Shown here: positions 47,355 to 56,216 of the stretch, in pieces
How the letters are laid out: the number at the start of each line of letters is the position of its first letter
Numbering within the stretch: the first letter of the stretch is position 1
Assembly (NCBI RefSeq): GCF_000010305.1
Contig: NC_012489.1
Coordinates: 2,425,646 to 2,489,645 of the forward strand
DNA: 64,000 nucleotides
Reading direction: 5' to 3'
From: Gemmatimonas aurantiaca T-27
GTDB lineage: Bacteria > Gemmatimonadota > Gemmatimonadetes > Gemmatimonadales > Gemmatimonadaceae
The notes under the pieces: generated by a model
Told to the model about the DNA's origin: nothing
Seen by the model: the letters and a program-made list of their open reading frames with translations, nothing else
Databases searched by the model: none
Translations under genes and position numbers: made by a program

Positions 47355-50146
47355 GCACTCCGGGCATGTCCGCGGGCGCCATGCTGCGACTGGCCTGGCG
47401 GGAGAGCCGTTCCGCCAGGCGTCGTCTGGCCTTGTACATGTCGTCGATCGCGTTCGGCGTCGCGGCCCTCGTGGCCATCGATTCGTTTGCCAGCAACGTC
47501 ACCCGCTCCGTACGCGAGCAATCGCGCACGTTGTTGGGCGGAGACATGGCGCTGCAGGCACGCGCGGCCTTCCCTGCCGTGGTCGACACACTGGTCGATT
47601 CATTGGCCACGGTTGGCGTGCAACACGCCCGGGTGGCCAACTTCACCTCCATGGCTCTCATGGAGTCCACAGGCAACACGCGATTGGTGCAGGTGCGCGC
47701 GGTGTCGGTGGGCTATCCGTTCTACGGCGAGATCGAGACCGTCCCCGCCGAGGCGTGGCGACGGGTGCACGAAGACACCGTGGTGTTTGTCGATCCGTCG
47801 TTGTTGGTGTCGCTCGAAGCCAAGGTGGGCGATCAGCTACGTCTGGGCCAACAGGTCTTCACGATCGGCGGCACGCTGGGCAATGTGCCCGGTGACGCTG
47901 GCATCACGGCGGTGATCGGCCCGCGGATCTACGTGTCCGATCGATGGCTCGAGCGCACCCGTCTGCTCTCCTTCGGCAGCCGGGTGGAGCACGACCTCAT
48001 CCTGCGCTTGCCGGCACAACTGGCATCGACAGAAGGCGCGGAAACGCTCAAGCGGGATCTGCGTCGGCGCATCGACCCTCGTCAGGCAGCGCTCGACGAA
48101 GCCCGTGAAGCGCGTGGTGAAGAAGAGCGCCAGGGGGGCGACGACGAGGCCAGCGACAGCACCGGTGGCGCCACGCAGGCCGCGCCGAGTCGCGACATGC
48201 CCGTCACACTGTCGGCGACCGATACGTTGGCCGACAGCGCGTCGGCGGCCGCCGGACTCACCAGCTCCGCGCCGCGCACCCGCGTGCGAATCCGCACTGT
48301 CGCCGACACCGAAGAGGATTTCACGGAAGCCGTGTCGCGCTTGGCAGACTTCCTCTCGGTCATCGGCCTGATCGCGCTATTGCTGGGTGGCATCGGTGTG
48401 GCCAGCGGCGTGAACGCCTTTGTGTCGTCGAAGATCGACACGGTCGCTGTGCTGCGCTGTCTTGGGGCGACCAGCCGGCAAGTGCTCACGCTCTACGTGG
48501 TGCAGGCTGGCGCGATGGGATTTGTGGGCGCCACCGCAGGCGCTCTGCTTGGCGTGGCGGTGCAGTTTCTGCTGCCGGGCATCGTGTCGGACTTCCTGCC
48601 ACTCGATGTGAATGTGGCGCTCGAGCCATGGCCGTTACTCCTTGGCCTCGCCACCGGTGTGTGGGTATCGCTCGTCTTTGCCTTGCGCCCGCTGCTCGCC
48701 CTGCGACGTGTGTCTCCACTGCAGGCCATCCGTCGCAATGCCGATCCGTCGGCCCTGCCGAAGGAGTGGAAGGACATGGCGCGGCTGATCGTGGACGCGC
48801 TGCTCGTGGGCAGCATCGTCGCCATCGTCATCACACGCATCGGCAATGTGCGCGAAGGACTTGGCATCACCGCCGGCATCATCGGGGTGGTCGCCGTGTT
48901 GTGGGTGGCAGCGACGCTGCTCATTGCCGCCGCGCGGCGCAGCTCGCGCCCCTCGTGGCCGTTCGAATTGCGACAGGGTGTCGCCAATCTGCACCGCCCG
49001 GCCAATCAGACCCGTGCCGTCACGTTGGCCCTGGGCTTTGGCGCATTTCTGCTCAGCACCGTGTACCTCGTGCAGGCCAACCTGCTGAGTCGGGTGCAGG
49101 CGTCGGCCGAGGGCGCAGCGGGTAATCTGCTGTTCTTCGACGTGCAGGACGATCAGGCGGCGCCCATCGATTCCCTGCTCCGGGCCCGTGGCCATCCGGT
49201 GGCGCAGCAGACCGCCATCATCACGATGCGTCTCGATGCCATCAACGGTCGCAGCGTGAGTGCGCTGCTCGCCGACACGACGGTGCGTCGCGCGGGCTGG
49301 ACGCTGCGTCGTGAATTCCGCTCCACCTATCGCGACACACTGGTCTCGTCGGAGAAATTGGTGGGCGGTGCCTGGTTTGCCCCGGCGGCCGAGCGCGCGG
49401 CAGCGCGTGAAGCCAACCCCGATCTGCCGTTTGCCGTGTCACTCGAGCAAGAGCTCGCGCGCGACATGGCGGTGAACGTCGGTGACACGCTCACCTGGAA
49501 TGTGCAGGGCGTGCCGGTGCGTACCGTGATCGCCAATGTGCGCACGGTGAACTGGGCACGGTTCGAAGCCAACTTCTTTGCCGTCTTCGAATCGGCCGCC
49601 CTGCGTCGGGCCCCACAGCAGTTCGTGATCATGGCCAATGTGCCTGCGGGCGACGCCGTGGCCGCGATGCAACGCGATGTGGTGCGACGTTTCCCGAACG
49701 TATCGAGCGTCGACCTGTCGCTCGTGCGTCAGACGATCAATTCCATCGTCAACCGCGTCACACTGGCCATTCGATTCCTCGGGTTGTTCTCGCTGGCGAT
49801 GGGCATCCCGGTGCTCTTCAGCGCCGTTGCAGCCACACGGCGCGCGCGCCTGCGCGAAGGGGTGTTGCTGCGCACGCTGGGCGCCTCACAGGCGCAGGTG
49901 GCACGTGTCCTGTTGGCCGAGTACGGTGCGCTGGGTGCGTTGGGCGCACTCACGGGCATGCTGCTCTCGTTCGCGGGGGCCTGGGCACTCACCCACTTTG
50001 TTTTCGAGGAGACTTTCAACCCGGCCGTCGGTCCCACGTTCATCATCGCGGCAGGAATGCTGTTGCTGACCATGGCGATCGGCTTGCTCACCAGTCGCGA
50101 TGTCTATCGCGAGACGCCGATGATCGCGATCCGCGAATCGGCGTGA
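47351..50146 (+). CDS. Large FtsX-family ABC permease (YbbP-like)
   Basis: The 931-residue permease has two FtsX-like membrane modules. An N-terminal anchor (SSIAFGVAALVAIDSFASNV) precedes a large periplasmic domain (about 50-330), then three membrane spans (about 335-460), then further spans near 485-550, another periplasmic region (about 580-790), and a final three-span FtsX block (about 800-925, AIRFLGLFSLAMGIPVLFSAV). The layout and length match YbbP. A Ser/Ala-rich, charged insertion (about 255-310) is unusual. It follows the ATPase with a 4-nt overlap. A strong hairpin at 50161-50207 ends the operon. Confidence 0.9.
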   Translation: MSTPGMSAGAMLRLAWRESRSARRRLALYMSSIAFGVAALVAIDSFASNVTRSVREQSRTLLGGDMALQARAAFPAVVDTLVDSLATVGVQHARVANFTSMALMESTGNTRLVQVRAVSVGYPFYGEIETVPAEAWRRVHEDTVVFVDPSLLVSLEAKVGDQLRLGQQVFTIGGTLGNVPGDAGITAVIGPRIYVSDRWLERTRLLSFGSRVEHDLILRLPAQLASTEGAETLKRDLRRRIDPRQAALDEAREARGEEERQGGDDEASDSTGGATQAAPSRDMPVTLSATDTLADSASAAAGLTSSAPRTRVRIRTVADTEEDFTEAVSRLADFLSVIGLIALLLGGIGVASGVNAFVSSKIDTVAVLRCLGATSRQVLTLYVVQAGAMGFVGATAGALLGVAVQFLLPGIVSDFLPLDVNVALEPWPLLLGLATGVWVSLVFALRPLLALRRVSPLQAIRRNADPSALPKEWKDMARLIVDALLVGSIVAIVITRIGNVREGLGITAGIIGVVAVLWVAATLLIAAARRSSRPSWPFELRQGVANLHRPANQTRAVTLALGFGAFLLSTVYLVQANLLSRVQASAEGAAGNLLFFDVQDDQAAPIDSLLRARGHPVAQQTAIITMRLDAINGRSVSALLADTTVRRAGWTLRREFRSTYRDTLVSSEKLVGGAWFAPAAERAAAREANPDLPFAVSLEQELARDMAVNVGDTLTWNVQGVPVRTVIANVRTVNWARFEANFFAVFESAALRRAPQQFVIMANVPAGDAVAAMQRDVVRRFPNVSSVDLSLVRQTINSIVNRVTLAIRFLGLFSLAMGIPVLFSAVAATRRARLREGVLLRTLGASQAQVARVLLAEYGALGALGALTGMLLSFAGAWALTHFVFEETFNPAVGPTFIIAAGMLLLTMAIGLLTSRDVYRETPMIAIRESA

Positions 50147-50160
50147 GCAACACATCGTGA

Positions 50161-50207
50161 CCAAAAGACAACGGGCGCCCTGCACTGGGGCGCCCGTTGT
50201 CTTTTGG
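50161..50207. terminator. Bidirectional terminator after the ABC permease
   Basis: A perfect 20-bp stem (50161-50180 with 50188-50207), loop of 7 nt, with AAAA/TTTT near the ends, between the convergent permease and lipoprotein genes. Confidence 0.92.
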
Positions 50208-50223
50208 CTCAGATGTTGTTCGG

Positions 50224-51069
50224 TCAGCGCGATCCGATGACGCCGTAGTTCACCGCGACGCCGTCCCGCAACGCGATCCAGACACGCGCGCCCACATACG
50301 GGCGCAAGGTCGAAGGAACCGACACCCGGCGTGTGCCACTGCCGTCGGTCATTCTGAGCCCGCCCTCGGCGTCCAGCACACCATCGATGGCCGGCACGCC
50401 GTCGGCAGCTCGGACCACGTAGTTGGCCACGACGATATCGCGGGGCGTGACCTTCACCCCATGCACCACGACCTCCTTACCCACGAGCCGCGACATGCCG
50501 TTGGTGGCCATCCCACTCAACGCCACCGTTGCCTCGGCGGTTTTCAGGACGACCTGGCGGGCCGGCTCGTTGCCCTGAAAAGCCAACACACCGCGCAGCG
50601 AATCACTGCGACTGCGACTGGCTCCGGTGCCACCCACCAGGCGAGCGGCTGCGGCCCGCGCCATAGAGTCTCCCAGAGCCTGTGCCCGACGCGACATTTC
50701 CGCGCCCAGGCTGGAGGTTCGTGGCATCTCACGCGGCGCCGCTGCTGGCGTGGTGACCAACACCCCATCGCCAGCTCCCGTGGTCAACCCGCCCACGGCA
50801 CCTCCCGGCGTAACACCTGACGCCCCGCTGGCGAGCTGCGCTTCCACGGCGGCGCGCACGGAGTCGAGTGAGGTCGGTGCGCTGCGGCCCGCGCGGGCAA
50901 TCAACGAATCCCCTCGGAGCGCCAGCGAATCGAGACCGGCGACATCCCCCTTCACACTCACCGAGCCGTTGTCTCCCAGGCATCCCGCGAGCAGAGCGCT
51001 GGCCAACAGCACGGGGATCGTACCGGGTCGGACACTCGAATGACGGTGGGTAGGCATGCGATCGCGCAT
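50224..51069 (-). CDS. Hypothetical lipoprotein
   Basis: The function is unknown. The 281-residue product has a lipoprotein signal (LLASALLAGCLGDNG, Cys ~30) and a helical, Ala/Ser-rich stretch (about 40-160). A beta-rich C-terminal domain follows (VVLKTAEATVALSGMATNG and VVHGVKVTPRDIVVANYVVR). The ATG at 51069 or the one at 51057 may be used. A perfect 22-bp palindrome (51071-51092) ends 2 nt before the first ATG, and TTGACG lies 17 nt before its AGGTTC, so this gene looks tightly controlled at its start. Confidence 0.7.
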   Translation of the reverse strand: MRDRMPTHRHSSVRPGTIPVLLASALLAGCLGDNGSVSVKGDVAGLDSLALRGDSLIARAGRSAPTSLDSVRAAVEAQLASGASGVTPGGAVGGLTTGAGDGVLVTTPAAAPREMPRTSSLGAEMSRRAQALGDSMARAAAARLVGGTGASRSRSDSLRGVLAFQGNEPARQVVLKTAEATVALSGMATNGMSRLVGKEVVVHGVKVTPRDIVVANYVVRAADGVPAIDGVLDAEGGLRMTDGSGTRRVSVPSTLRPYVGARVWIALRDGVAVNYGVIGSR

Positions 51070-51070
51070 A

Positions 51071-51092
51071 CTGAGAACCTATGGGTTCTCAG
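51071..51092. promoter_or_regulatory. Perfect 9-bp-arm palindrome at the start of a lipoprotein gene
   Basis: CTGAGAACC-TATG-GGTTCTCAG, perfect arms of 9 bp around 4 nt. It lies one base from the ATG (51069) of the minus-strand lipoprotein. It either binds a dimeric regulator over the promoter or forms a hairpin that blocks the start codon. Confidence 0.5.
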
Positions 51093-51291
51093 GGCGCCGT
51101 CAACGTTACGATGCCGGTGTTGACCGAAGTGTGATCCGGAATGCGTCGATCCGTGTACTGGCGACCCCAACTGCACATTCTCCGCTGCCGCCATCGAGAG
51201 CGAAGCCGCATATTGCCGGGAAGGACAAGACACCCGGCTAGCCTGACAGGGGCGAAAGCGCTGTCACGTCCCCGGCCCACCTGCGCAGATC

Positions 51292-52713
51292 GTGGTGACA
51301 TTGTCCCGAATTGTGCGTCAACCTTGGATGGCAGACCCGCTCATGGATGTTGGCGACGTGCGTCGGTCGCACGAACGATGGCAAGATCACAATCGGCGCG
51401 GGCTGGCGTTCGCCGCGGCTGCCGATTGGGTGGAAGCCTCCGACGCCTTTGCTGCCGCAGCGGCGGCACTCGCCGACGATCCGACAGAGCCGACCCCGCA
51501 TGAACCGCTGGCGCTGGTACTTGGCAACCTCGCCCAGGCCTGCTTTCGGTCAGGTCGCGCCGAGGAAGCCCTGAGCCATGCGCAGCGTGCGTGCGCGTTG
51601 CGGGTGGCGCTGACAGGCGAAGACAGCATGTCCGCCGCACGTGCGCGCATGGACTTCGCCGTGATGCTGGCCACGGCCGGTCGCCGCGACGAAGCCATGC
51701 AGTTGGTGCAGCGTGCCATCGCTGCCGTGGAGAATCACGTGGGCGAGGAAGATCCGCGTCTCACAGTGGTGCTGGAGAATGCTGCTCGCATCGCGCTGTC
51801 TGCCGGTGCCGCAGGCAGCGCGGAGCCCTTCCTGCTGCGCTTGCACGCTCTGCTGTCGTTGCACGAGGAATCCACACAATCCGCCGATCACTTGCTGGCC
51901 CGCATTGCAGAGGTGCGCGCGATGCAGGCCGCGCCACCGCGGCTGCCTGACGACACAATCGGGTTGCCCGAGGTACCGGAAGAAGCCCCTGCGAGCGCTC
52001 CGGACATGCCCGACATGCCGGAGGTCGAGGCCAGCTTCGACACGACCGGCGAATGGGACGACCAACCGCTGCGGGATGCTGTGGCGTTGACTGATGTGCT
52101 GCTGCGGACCACACCATCCGGCGTGCCGGCGATCCCGGACCGCGCGCAGGTCGATACCGCAGACCTCACGCCGCTCTCATACTCCCTGTCCGAGCCGGCA
52201 CCTGCTGACGAGGAACCAGCGGCGCCGCTGGTCCTCGAGTTTTCCGTGCAGCACGGTCTGATCGACGACGAGTACCTCTCGAATTCGTCTGCGACCCCAA
52301 CGTTGGACCTGGTCGATCCGCCAACCGCGGAGCCACCAGCCGATGAGGCGGTGGTGGATATCGTACACCCTGTCGTGGTCGCGATGGAGGTGGACACGAC
52401 GATAGGAGCCCCCTCGACCGAGGAGGTGCCCATCGCCGAGATGCCGGTCCTGCAGGCGCCGATCACCACAGCGCCGAGTGCATCGCTCGCGGCCGCCACG
52501 CCGTCACGTGGTATGGCGGTGGTGCTTCCCACGCCCAATTCAGGTTCACGCGCGTTCGACAGCTCCGAACTGCCCGATCACGCGTCTCCGCCCTCGTCGC
52601 CCTTCGGAGATACGCGTGAAAAACCTGCGTCGTCGGGGCTGCCGTGGTTGCCGTTGGGTGGTGGAGTCGCCGCAGTCGCTGCCGCGGCAGCGTGGTGGTT
52701 TTTCCTGCGCTGA
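51292..52713 (+). CDS. TPR-domain protein with C-terminal membrane anchor
   Basis: The 473-residue product has a helical N-terminal half with about four TPR-like repeats (about 30-210: ALVLGNLAQACFRSGRAEEAL, ARARMDFAVMLATAGRRDEAM), a long acidic/Pro-rich region (about 220-440) and a single hydrophobic C-terminus (WLPLGGGVAAVAAAAAWWFFL) followed by Arg. It is a tail-anchored membrane protein with its TPR part in the cytoplasm. Its start is uncertain (GTG 51292, ATG 51328, ATG 51343). Its stop overlaps the next gene's ATG by 1 nt. The role is unknown. Confidence 0.75.
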   Translation: MVTLSRIVRQPWMADPLMDVGDVRRSHERWQDHNRRGLAFAAAADWVEASDAFAAAAAALADDPTEPTPHEPLALVLGNLAQACFRSGRAEEALSHAQRACALRVALTGEDSMSAARARMDFAVMLATAGRRDEAMQLVQRAIAAVENHVGEEDPRLTVVLENAARIALSAGAAGSAEPFLLRLHALLSLHEESTQSADHLLARIAEVRAMQAAPPRLPDDTIGLPEVPEEAPASAPDMPDMPEVEASFDTTGEWDDQPLRDAVALTDVLLRTTPSGVPAIPDRAQVDTADLTPLSYSLSEPAPADEEPAAPLVLEFSVQHGLIDDEYLSNSSATPTLDLVDPPTAEPPADEAVVDIVHPVVVAMEVDTTIGAPSTEEVPIAEMPVLQAPITTAPSASLAAATPSRGMAVVLPTPNSGSRAFDSSELPDHASPPSSPFGDTREKPASSGLPWLPLGGGVAAVAAAAAWWFFLR

Positions 52714-53657
52714 TGCGTGCCAGGATCGTGCTGCTCGGCCCCGGCTGGCTTGGGGCCGCCACAGCCAGGCATTTGTCCGCACGGGGCCATCAGGTGTGGA
52801 CGATTTCCCGGCGGGGATCCACCACGCCGACGACACCAACAACGTCACCGGCGGCCGACAGTGCGCGATCAGAGCCTGACGTGTCACCACTGGCACCCAT
52901 TGCCATTGCGGCCGACCTGCTCGCACCCACGGCGATGGAAATGCTCCACCACCTACTGCCCGAGACAGCGGATCATCTGGTGGTCTGTGTGGCACCGGCG
53001 TTCGCACGTGGCGAAGACGCGGCGGTGTATCCGCAGTTGGCGGCCAGCGCAGCGTTGCTGGCCACGCATCTGCGGGTACGGTCTGTTGTGTACGTTTCGA
53101 GCACCGGGATCTACGACCGGACCGACGGCAGCGACGTTGATGAATCGTCGACCATCACACCGGACTCTCCCCGAGTGCGTGCCTTGCACGACGCCGAGTT
53201 GGCCATACGACAGGCGAGTGGTCCGCACTGCGCCGTACAGATTCTGCGCGCCACGGGGCTCTATGGCCCGGGCCGCGATCCGGCCTCACGCTTCACGGCC
53301 ATGGCATCCCACATCGACGCCGCCGCAGACGGCGCGTGGTGCAACTTTGTCTGGCGCGATGACGTGGTCTCGGCCATCACCCACCTTATCAGCCGTCAAA
53401 CGCCCACGTTATTCGAGATCTTCAATTGCGCGGACGGTCACCCCGTGCGGGCGGGCGCAATCACCGCGGCACTGACTTCCGCCGTTCCTGTCATCGGCAT
53501 CTCTGCAACACCACGCCGAACGCGCAGCAACCAGCGTGTGCGCATCGACAGATTACAGGCGACCGGGTGGACACCGTCCGTGTCGAGCATCTTTCACGGA
53601 CTCGCACTGCTCGGTCATCATGTACAGCCATCTGCAGCACAGGAACCCACCACGTGA
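52713..53657 (+). CDS. NAD-dependent epimerase/dehydratase-like protein (YeeZ type)
   Basis: The 314-residue product opens with IVLLGPGWLGAATARHL, an NAD(P)-binding Rossmann motif, and continues with VVYVSSTGIYDRTDG, LRATGLYGPGRD and FNCADGHPVRAG. This is the atypical extended SDR group of E. coli YeeZ/YbjT. The usual YxxxK appears only weakly, so catalysis is unproven. The ATG at 52713 overlaps the TPR gene stop, and its own stop overlaps the next GTG start (GTGA), so three genes are coupled. Confidence 0.8.
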   Translation: MRARIVLLGPGWLGAATARHLSARGHQVWTISRRGSTTPTTPTTSPAADSARSEPDVSPLAPIAIAADLLAPTAMEMLHHLLPETADHLVVCVAPAFARGEDAAVYPQLAASAALLATHLRVRSVVYVSSTGIYDRTDGSDVDESSTITPDSPRVRALHDAELAIRQASGPHCAVQILRATGLYGPGRDPASRFTAMASHIDAAADGAWCNFVWRDDVVSAITHLISRQTPTLFEIFNCADGHPVRAGAITAALTSAVPVIGISATPRRTRSNQRVRIDRLQATGWTPSVSSIFHGLALLGHHVQPSAAQEPTT

Positions 53658-54085
53658 GCCAGACCACGCCTTCGTCGCTGCCCTATGGCCCTGCCACTCC
53701 GGCGATCCGTCGTTTTCTGGTACGGCTGGCAGCCTTGGGCGCGTCGGAACGGCAATCGGCCATCGCCAGCTACGGCACCGCTCGTGACACACGGGCCTGG
53801 CACATTGCCGAAACCGCGCTGGGCGAAGTGATCGATCGCAGTGGACGCAGTGGTGCGCAGGAAGCGCTGGCCGGTCCGCTCCTGCAACTCGTCCGACGTC
53901 CGCAGGCGCCGGCACAGGTACCCGAATCGGCCGAAGCGGCACTCGACACACTCGAACCAATGGCCGAACCGGCACTTGCCGCATTGTTGGCACTGGTGGT
54001 GCGCGATCTGCTCGAACCACGCGACTTTGCCACGCTGTACGAGCCGCTGGCTCACGTCATTCCACTCGATGCGCTCACGCCGTGA
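53654..54085 (+). CDS. Hypothetical protein
   Basis: I do not recognise this 143-residue protein. It is all-helical, without signal or membrane segments, with AIRRFLVRLAALGASERQS at the N-terminus and LAALLALVVRDLLEP near the end. GTG 53654 overlaps the epimerase stop (GTGA). It may act with the TPR and epimerase proteins, since all three are translationally coupled. It converges on apaG. Confidence 0.65.
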   Translation: MSQTTPSSLPYGPATPAIRRFLVRLAALGASERQSAIASYGTARDTRAWHIAETALGEVIDRSGRSGAQEALAGPLLQLVRRPQAPAQVPESAEAALDTLEPMAEPALAALLALVVRDLLEPRDFATLYEPLAHVIPLDALTP

Positions 54086-54106
54086 GCCGCGTGAGCGTAA
54101 CGAAGC

Positions 54107-54520
54107 TCAGGACACGGTGTCGGCGCGTGGTTCGGCCGCCAGCATGAAGCGCGGAATCACCGCGAGGAACGAGCTGCCGTCGTCACGCACAAAACGGTAG
54201 CTGCCTTCCATCCATCCGTTCGGCGCCTTGAGCACACAGAACGAACGGTATTCATGCACTTGCCCCGGCACGAGATGGGGCTGCTCGCCCACCACACCTT
54301 CACCTTCCACCACCGAATCACCCACCGATTCGTCGTGGATCAGCCAACGTCGCGTGCGGAGTTGGGCCGCCTGCTCTCCCACATTTTCGATGCGAATGTG
54401 ATAGGCAAACACGAACTGCCCGAGCAGCGGATTGGAGCGCTCGCGCAAGTACGACGGGCGCACGGTGATGCGGATACCCGACGTGATGCGGTAGTAGAAC
54501 GGCAATTGATCAGCGGCCAT
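54107..54520 (-). CDS. apaG: ApaG
   Basis: The 137-residue protein (ATG 54520) is ApaG-like: YYRITSGIRITVRPSYLRERS, then YHIRIENVGEQAAQLRTRRW and VVGEQPHLVPGQVHEYRSFC. ApaG has an FN3-like fold and is known in Enterobacteria as a Co2+/Mg2+ efflux-linked protein; the biochemical role remains open. Its first codons overlap the end of the GHL10 gene by 11 nt, so it is translated after it. E. coli ApaG is 125 residues, close to this length. Confidence 0.92.
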   Translation of the reverse strand: MAADQLPFYYRITSGIRITVRPSYLRERSNPLLGQFVFAYHIRIENVGEQAAQLRTRRWLIHDESVGDSVVEGEGVVGEQPHLVPGQVHEYRSFCVLKAPNGWMEGSYRFVRDDGSSFLAVIPRFMLAAEPRADTVS

Positions 54521-56216
54521 CGCGACGTCCCGACCTTGTAGGCGAAGAAGCAGGAGAAGTGGCGGGCGAAGTGCCTGATGGTAACACGAGCGGTATTGTA
54601 ACGGTGGAGCCTTCGGTACCAACACGATTGAGTGACGTCACCGCAATGGTGTTGGCACCAAGTGCGGGTGGCACCGTCCACTGGGTGGTGGTGCCCGGCA
54701 GAATCATGGTAACCCACGCCGAGTCCGTCCGCAGCCGGATCATCCACTGCCACGGTGTCGTGCGTCCCTCAGGGGCCAGCACCACGCGCCAGAGTCCGCC
54801 GTTCTGCGTGAGCCGCACGGAGGGCGCCGATGGGGGCGCGGCCGTCAGCCATGGCGAGGCCGGCGGAATGGCCAGCGCGGTGTAGGCATCGGCACGCAAG
54901 GTGTCGTTCATGCCCGCCTGATTGATCAGAAACGACTTCATGCTGAAGTGGACGTTCCCTGAGGCGGCCGCATTGAGGCGTGTCACCCGGATCTGCTCCA
55001 TCAGTTCTGCCACCGAAAACGCCCCCGACCCGCGGCCACCAGCACGGGACGTGAAATTGCCGGGCCAGAGATGGCGCGCGCGCTTGTTTTCGGTGGCCCA
55101 CCAGTCGAGCAGCACCGGGTATGCCTGTTCACGCTTGGTGGTAGGCCAGTACAACTGCGGCGTGAAGTAGTCGAGCCAACCTTCATGCAGCCACTTCCGC
55201 GCATCGGCGTACAGTTTTTCGTACGCATCGAGCCCCCGAATCTGCTCGGGGAACCCCGGACGCCAGATACCAAACGGGCTGATGCCAAAGCGCACCCACG
55301 GTTTGGTCTTGTGAATGCCGTCGTACAACTCTTCGACGAGCTTGTTCACATTGTCTCGCCGCCAGTCGCTGCGTGTCAGCTTGCCGCCGCTCTTCTGATA
55401 GCGGGTCCAACTACGCGTGTCCGGGAAGGCGATGGCCCGCCCGCGCCGATCGTTCTCCGGGTACGGATAGAAGTAGTCATCGATGTGCACACCATCGATG
55501 TCGTAGCGTTTCACCACATCGAGCACGACCCGCAGGGTGCGTGCGCGCACCGCCGGCTCGCCCGGATCCATCCACAGGTACCCCGCATAGGGCTTCACCA
55601 GCGCGGGGTTGGTGCGGGCGATATGCGAACGCGCCAACGGCGAGCGCGCATCCGTGTGGCGGGCCCGATAGGGGTTGAACCAGGCGTGCAGCTCCATGCC
55701 ACGCGCGTGGGCTTCCCGTATCACAAAGGCGAGCGGGTCCCAGAACGGTTCCGGACGACGTCCCTGCGCACCCGTGAGATACTCAGACCAGGGCTCGATG
55801 CTCGATTCGTACAAGGCATCCGCAGCCGGACGCACCTGGAAGATCACGGCATTGAGCTTGAGCTCTGCGGCCCGATCGAGCAGTGCGAGCAGTTCGGCCT
55901 GTTGCTCCGCCGTGCTCAGCGTGCGCTTGCTCGGCCAGTCGATGTTGGCCACGCTGGCCACCCAGACACCACGAAACTCGCGCAGCACCGGAGGCGGTTC
56001 TGCACTCACCACCTGCGGAGCGGGCTTGGCGGGGGTGCGTGGAGCCGGTGCGGCCGGTTTGGGCGCGGATGGTGTGGGCGTTGGCGACACCGTTGGAGCC
56101 GGCGCGGCCGCCACCGGTGGTGTGACCGGTGCCGGCGTTTCCGGCTTGGGGGAACGCCGTTGACAAGAGATCAGGACGGCGCCGATCGCGATCAGCGCAA
56201 AGCGCATCCCCTTCAC
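54510..56216 (-). CDS. GHL10 (DUF187) glycosidase-like lipoprotein
   Basis: The 568-residue protein has a lipoprotein signal (IGAVLISCQRR, Cys ~19) and a Pro/Ala-rich linker (about 25-75). Then comes the GHL10 TIM-barrel (about 78-430): REFRGVWVASVANIDWPS, NAVIFQVRPAADALYES, and DIDGVHIDDYFYPYP, with the acidic pair expected for catalysis. A Fn3/Ig-like tail (about 470-560) follows. Families of this type (DUF187/FenI) act on bacterial cell-wall or surface glycans, but substrates are mostly unknown. It overlaps apaG by 11 nt, and its start overlaps the aminotransferase stop (ATGA). Confidence 0.88.
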   Translation of the reverse strand: MKGMRFALIAIGAVLISCQRRSPKPETPAPVTPPVAAAPAPTVSPTPTPSAPKPAAPAPRTPAKPAPQVVSAEPPPVLREFRGVWVASVANIDWPSKRTLSTAEQQAELLALLDRAAELKLNAVIFQVRPAADALYESSIEPWSEYLTGAQGRRPEPFWDPLAFVIREAHARGMELHAWFNPYRARHTDARSPLARSHIARTNPALVKPYAGYLWMDPGEPAVRARTLRVVLDVVKRYDIDGVHIDDYFYPYPENDRRGRAIAFPDTRSWTRYQKSGGKLTRSDWRRDNVNKLVEELYDGIHKTKPWVRFGISPFGIWRPGFPEQIRGLDAYEKLYADARKWLHEGWLDYFTPQLYWPTTKREQAYPVLLDWWATENKRARHLWPGNFTSRAGGRGSGAFSVAELMEQIRVTRLNAAASGNVHFSMKSFLINQAGMNDTLRADAYTALAIPPASPWLTAAPPSAPSVRLTQNGGLWRVVLAPEGRTTPWQWMIRLRTDSAWVTMILPGTTTQWTVPPALGANTIAVTSLNRVGTEGSTVTIPLVLPSGTSPATSPASSPTRSGRRDGR

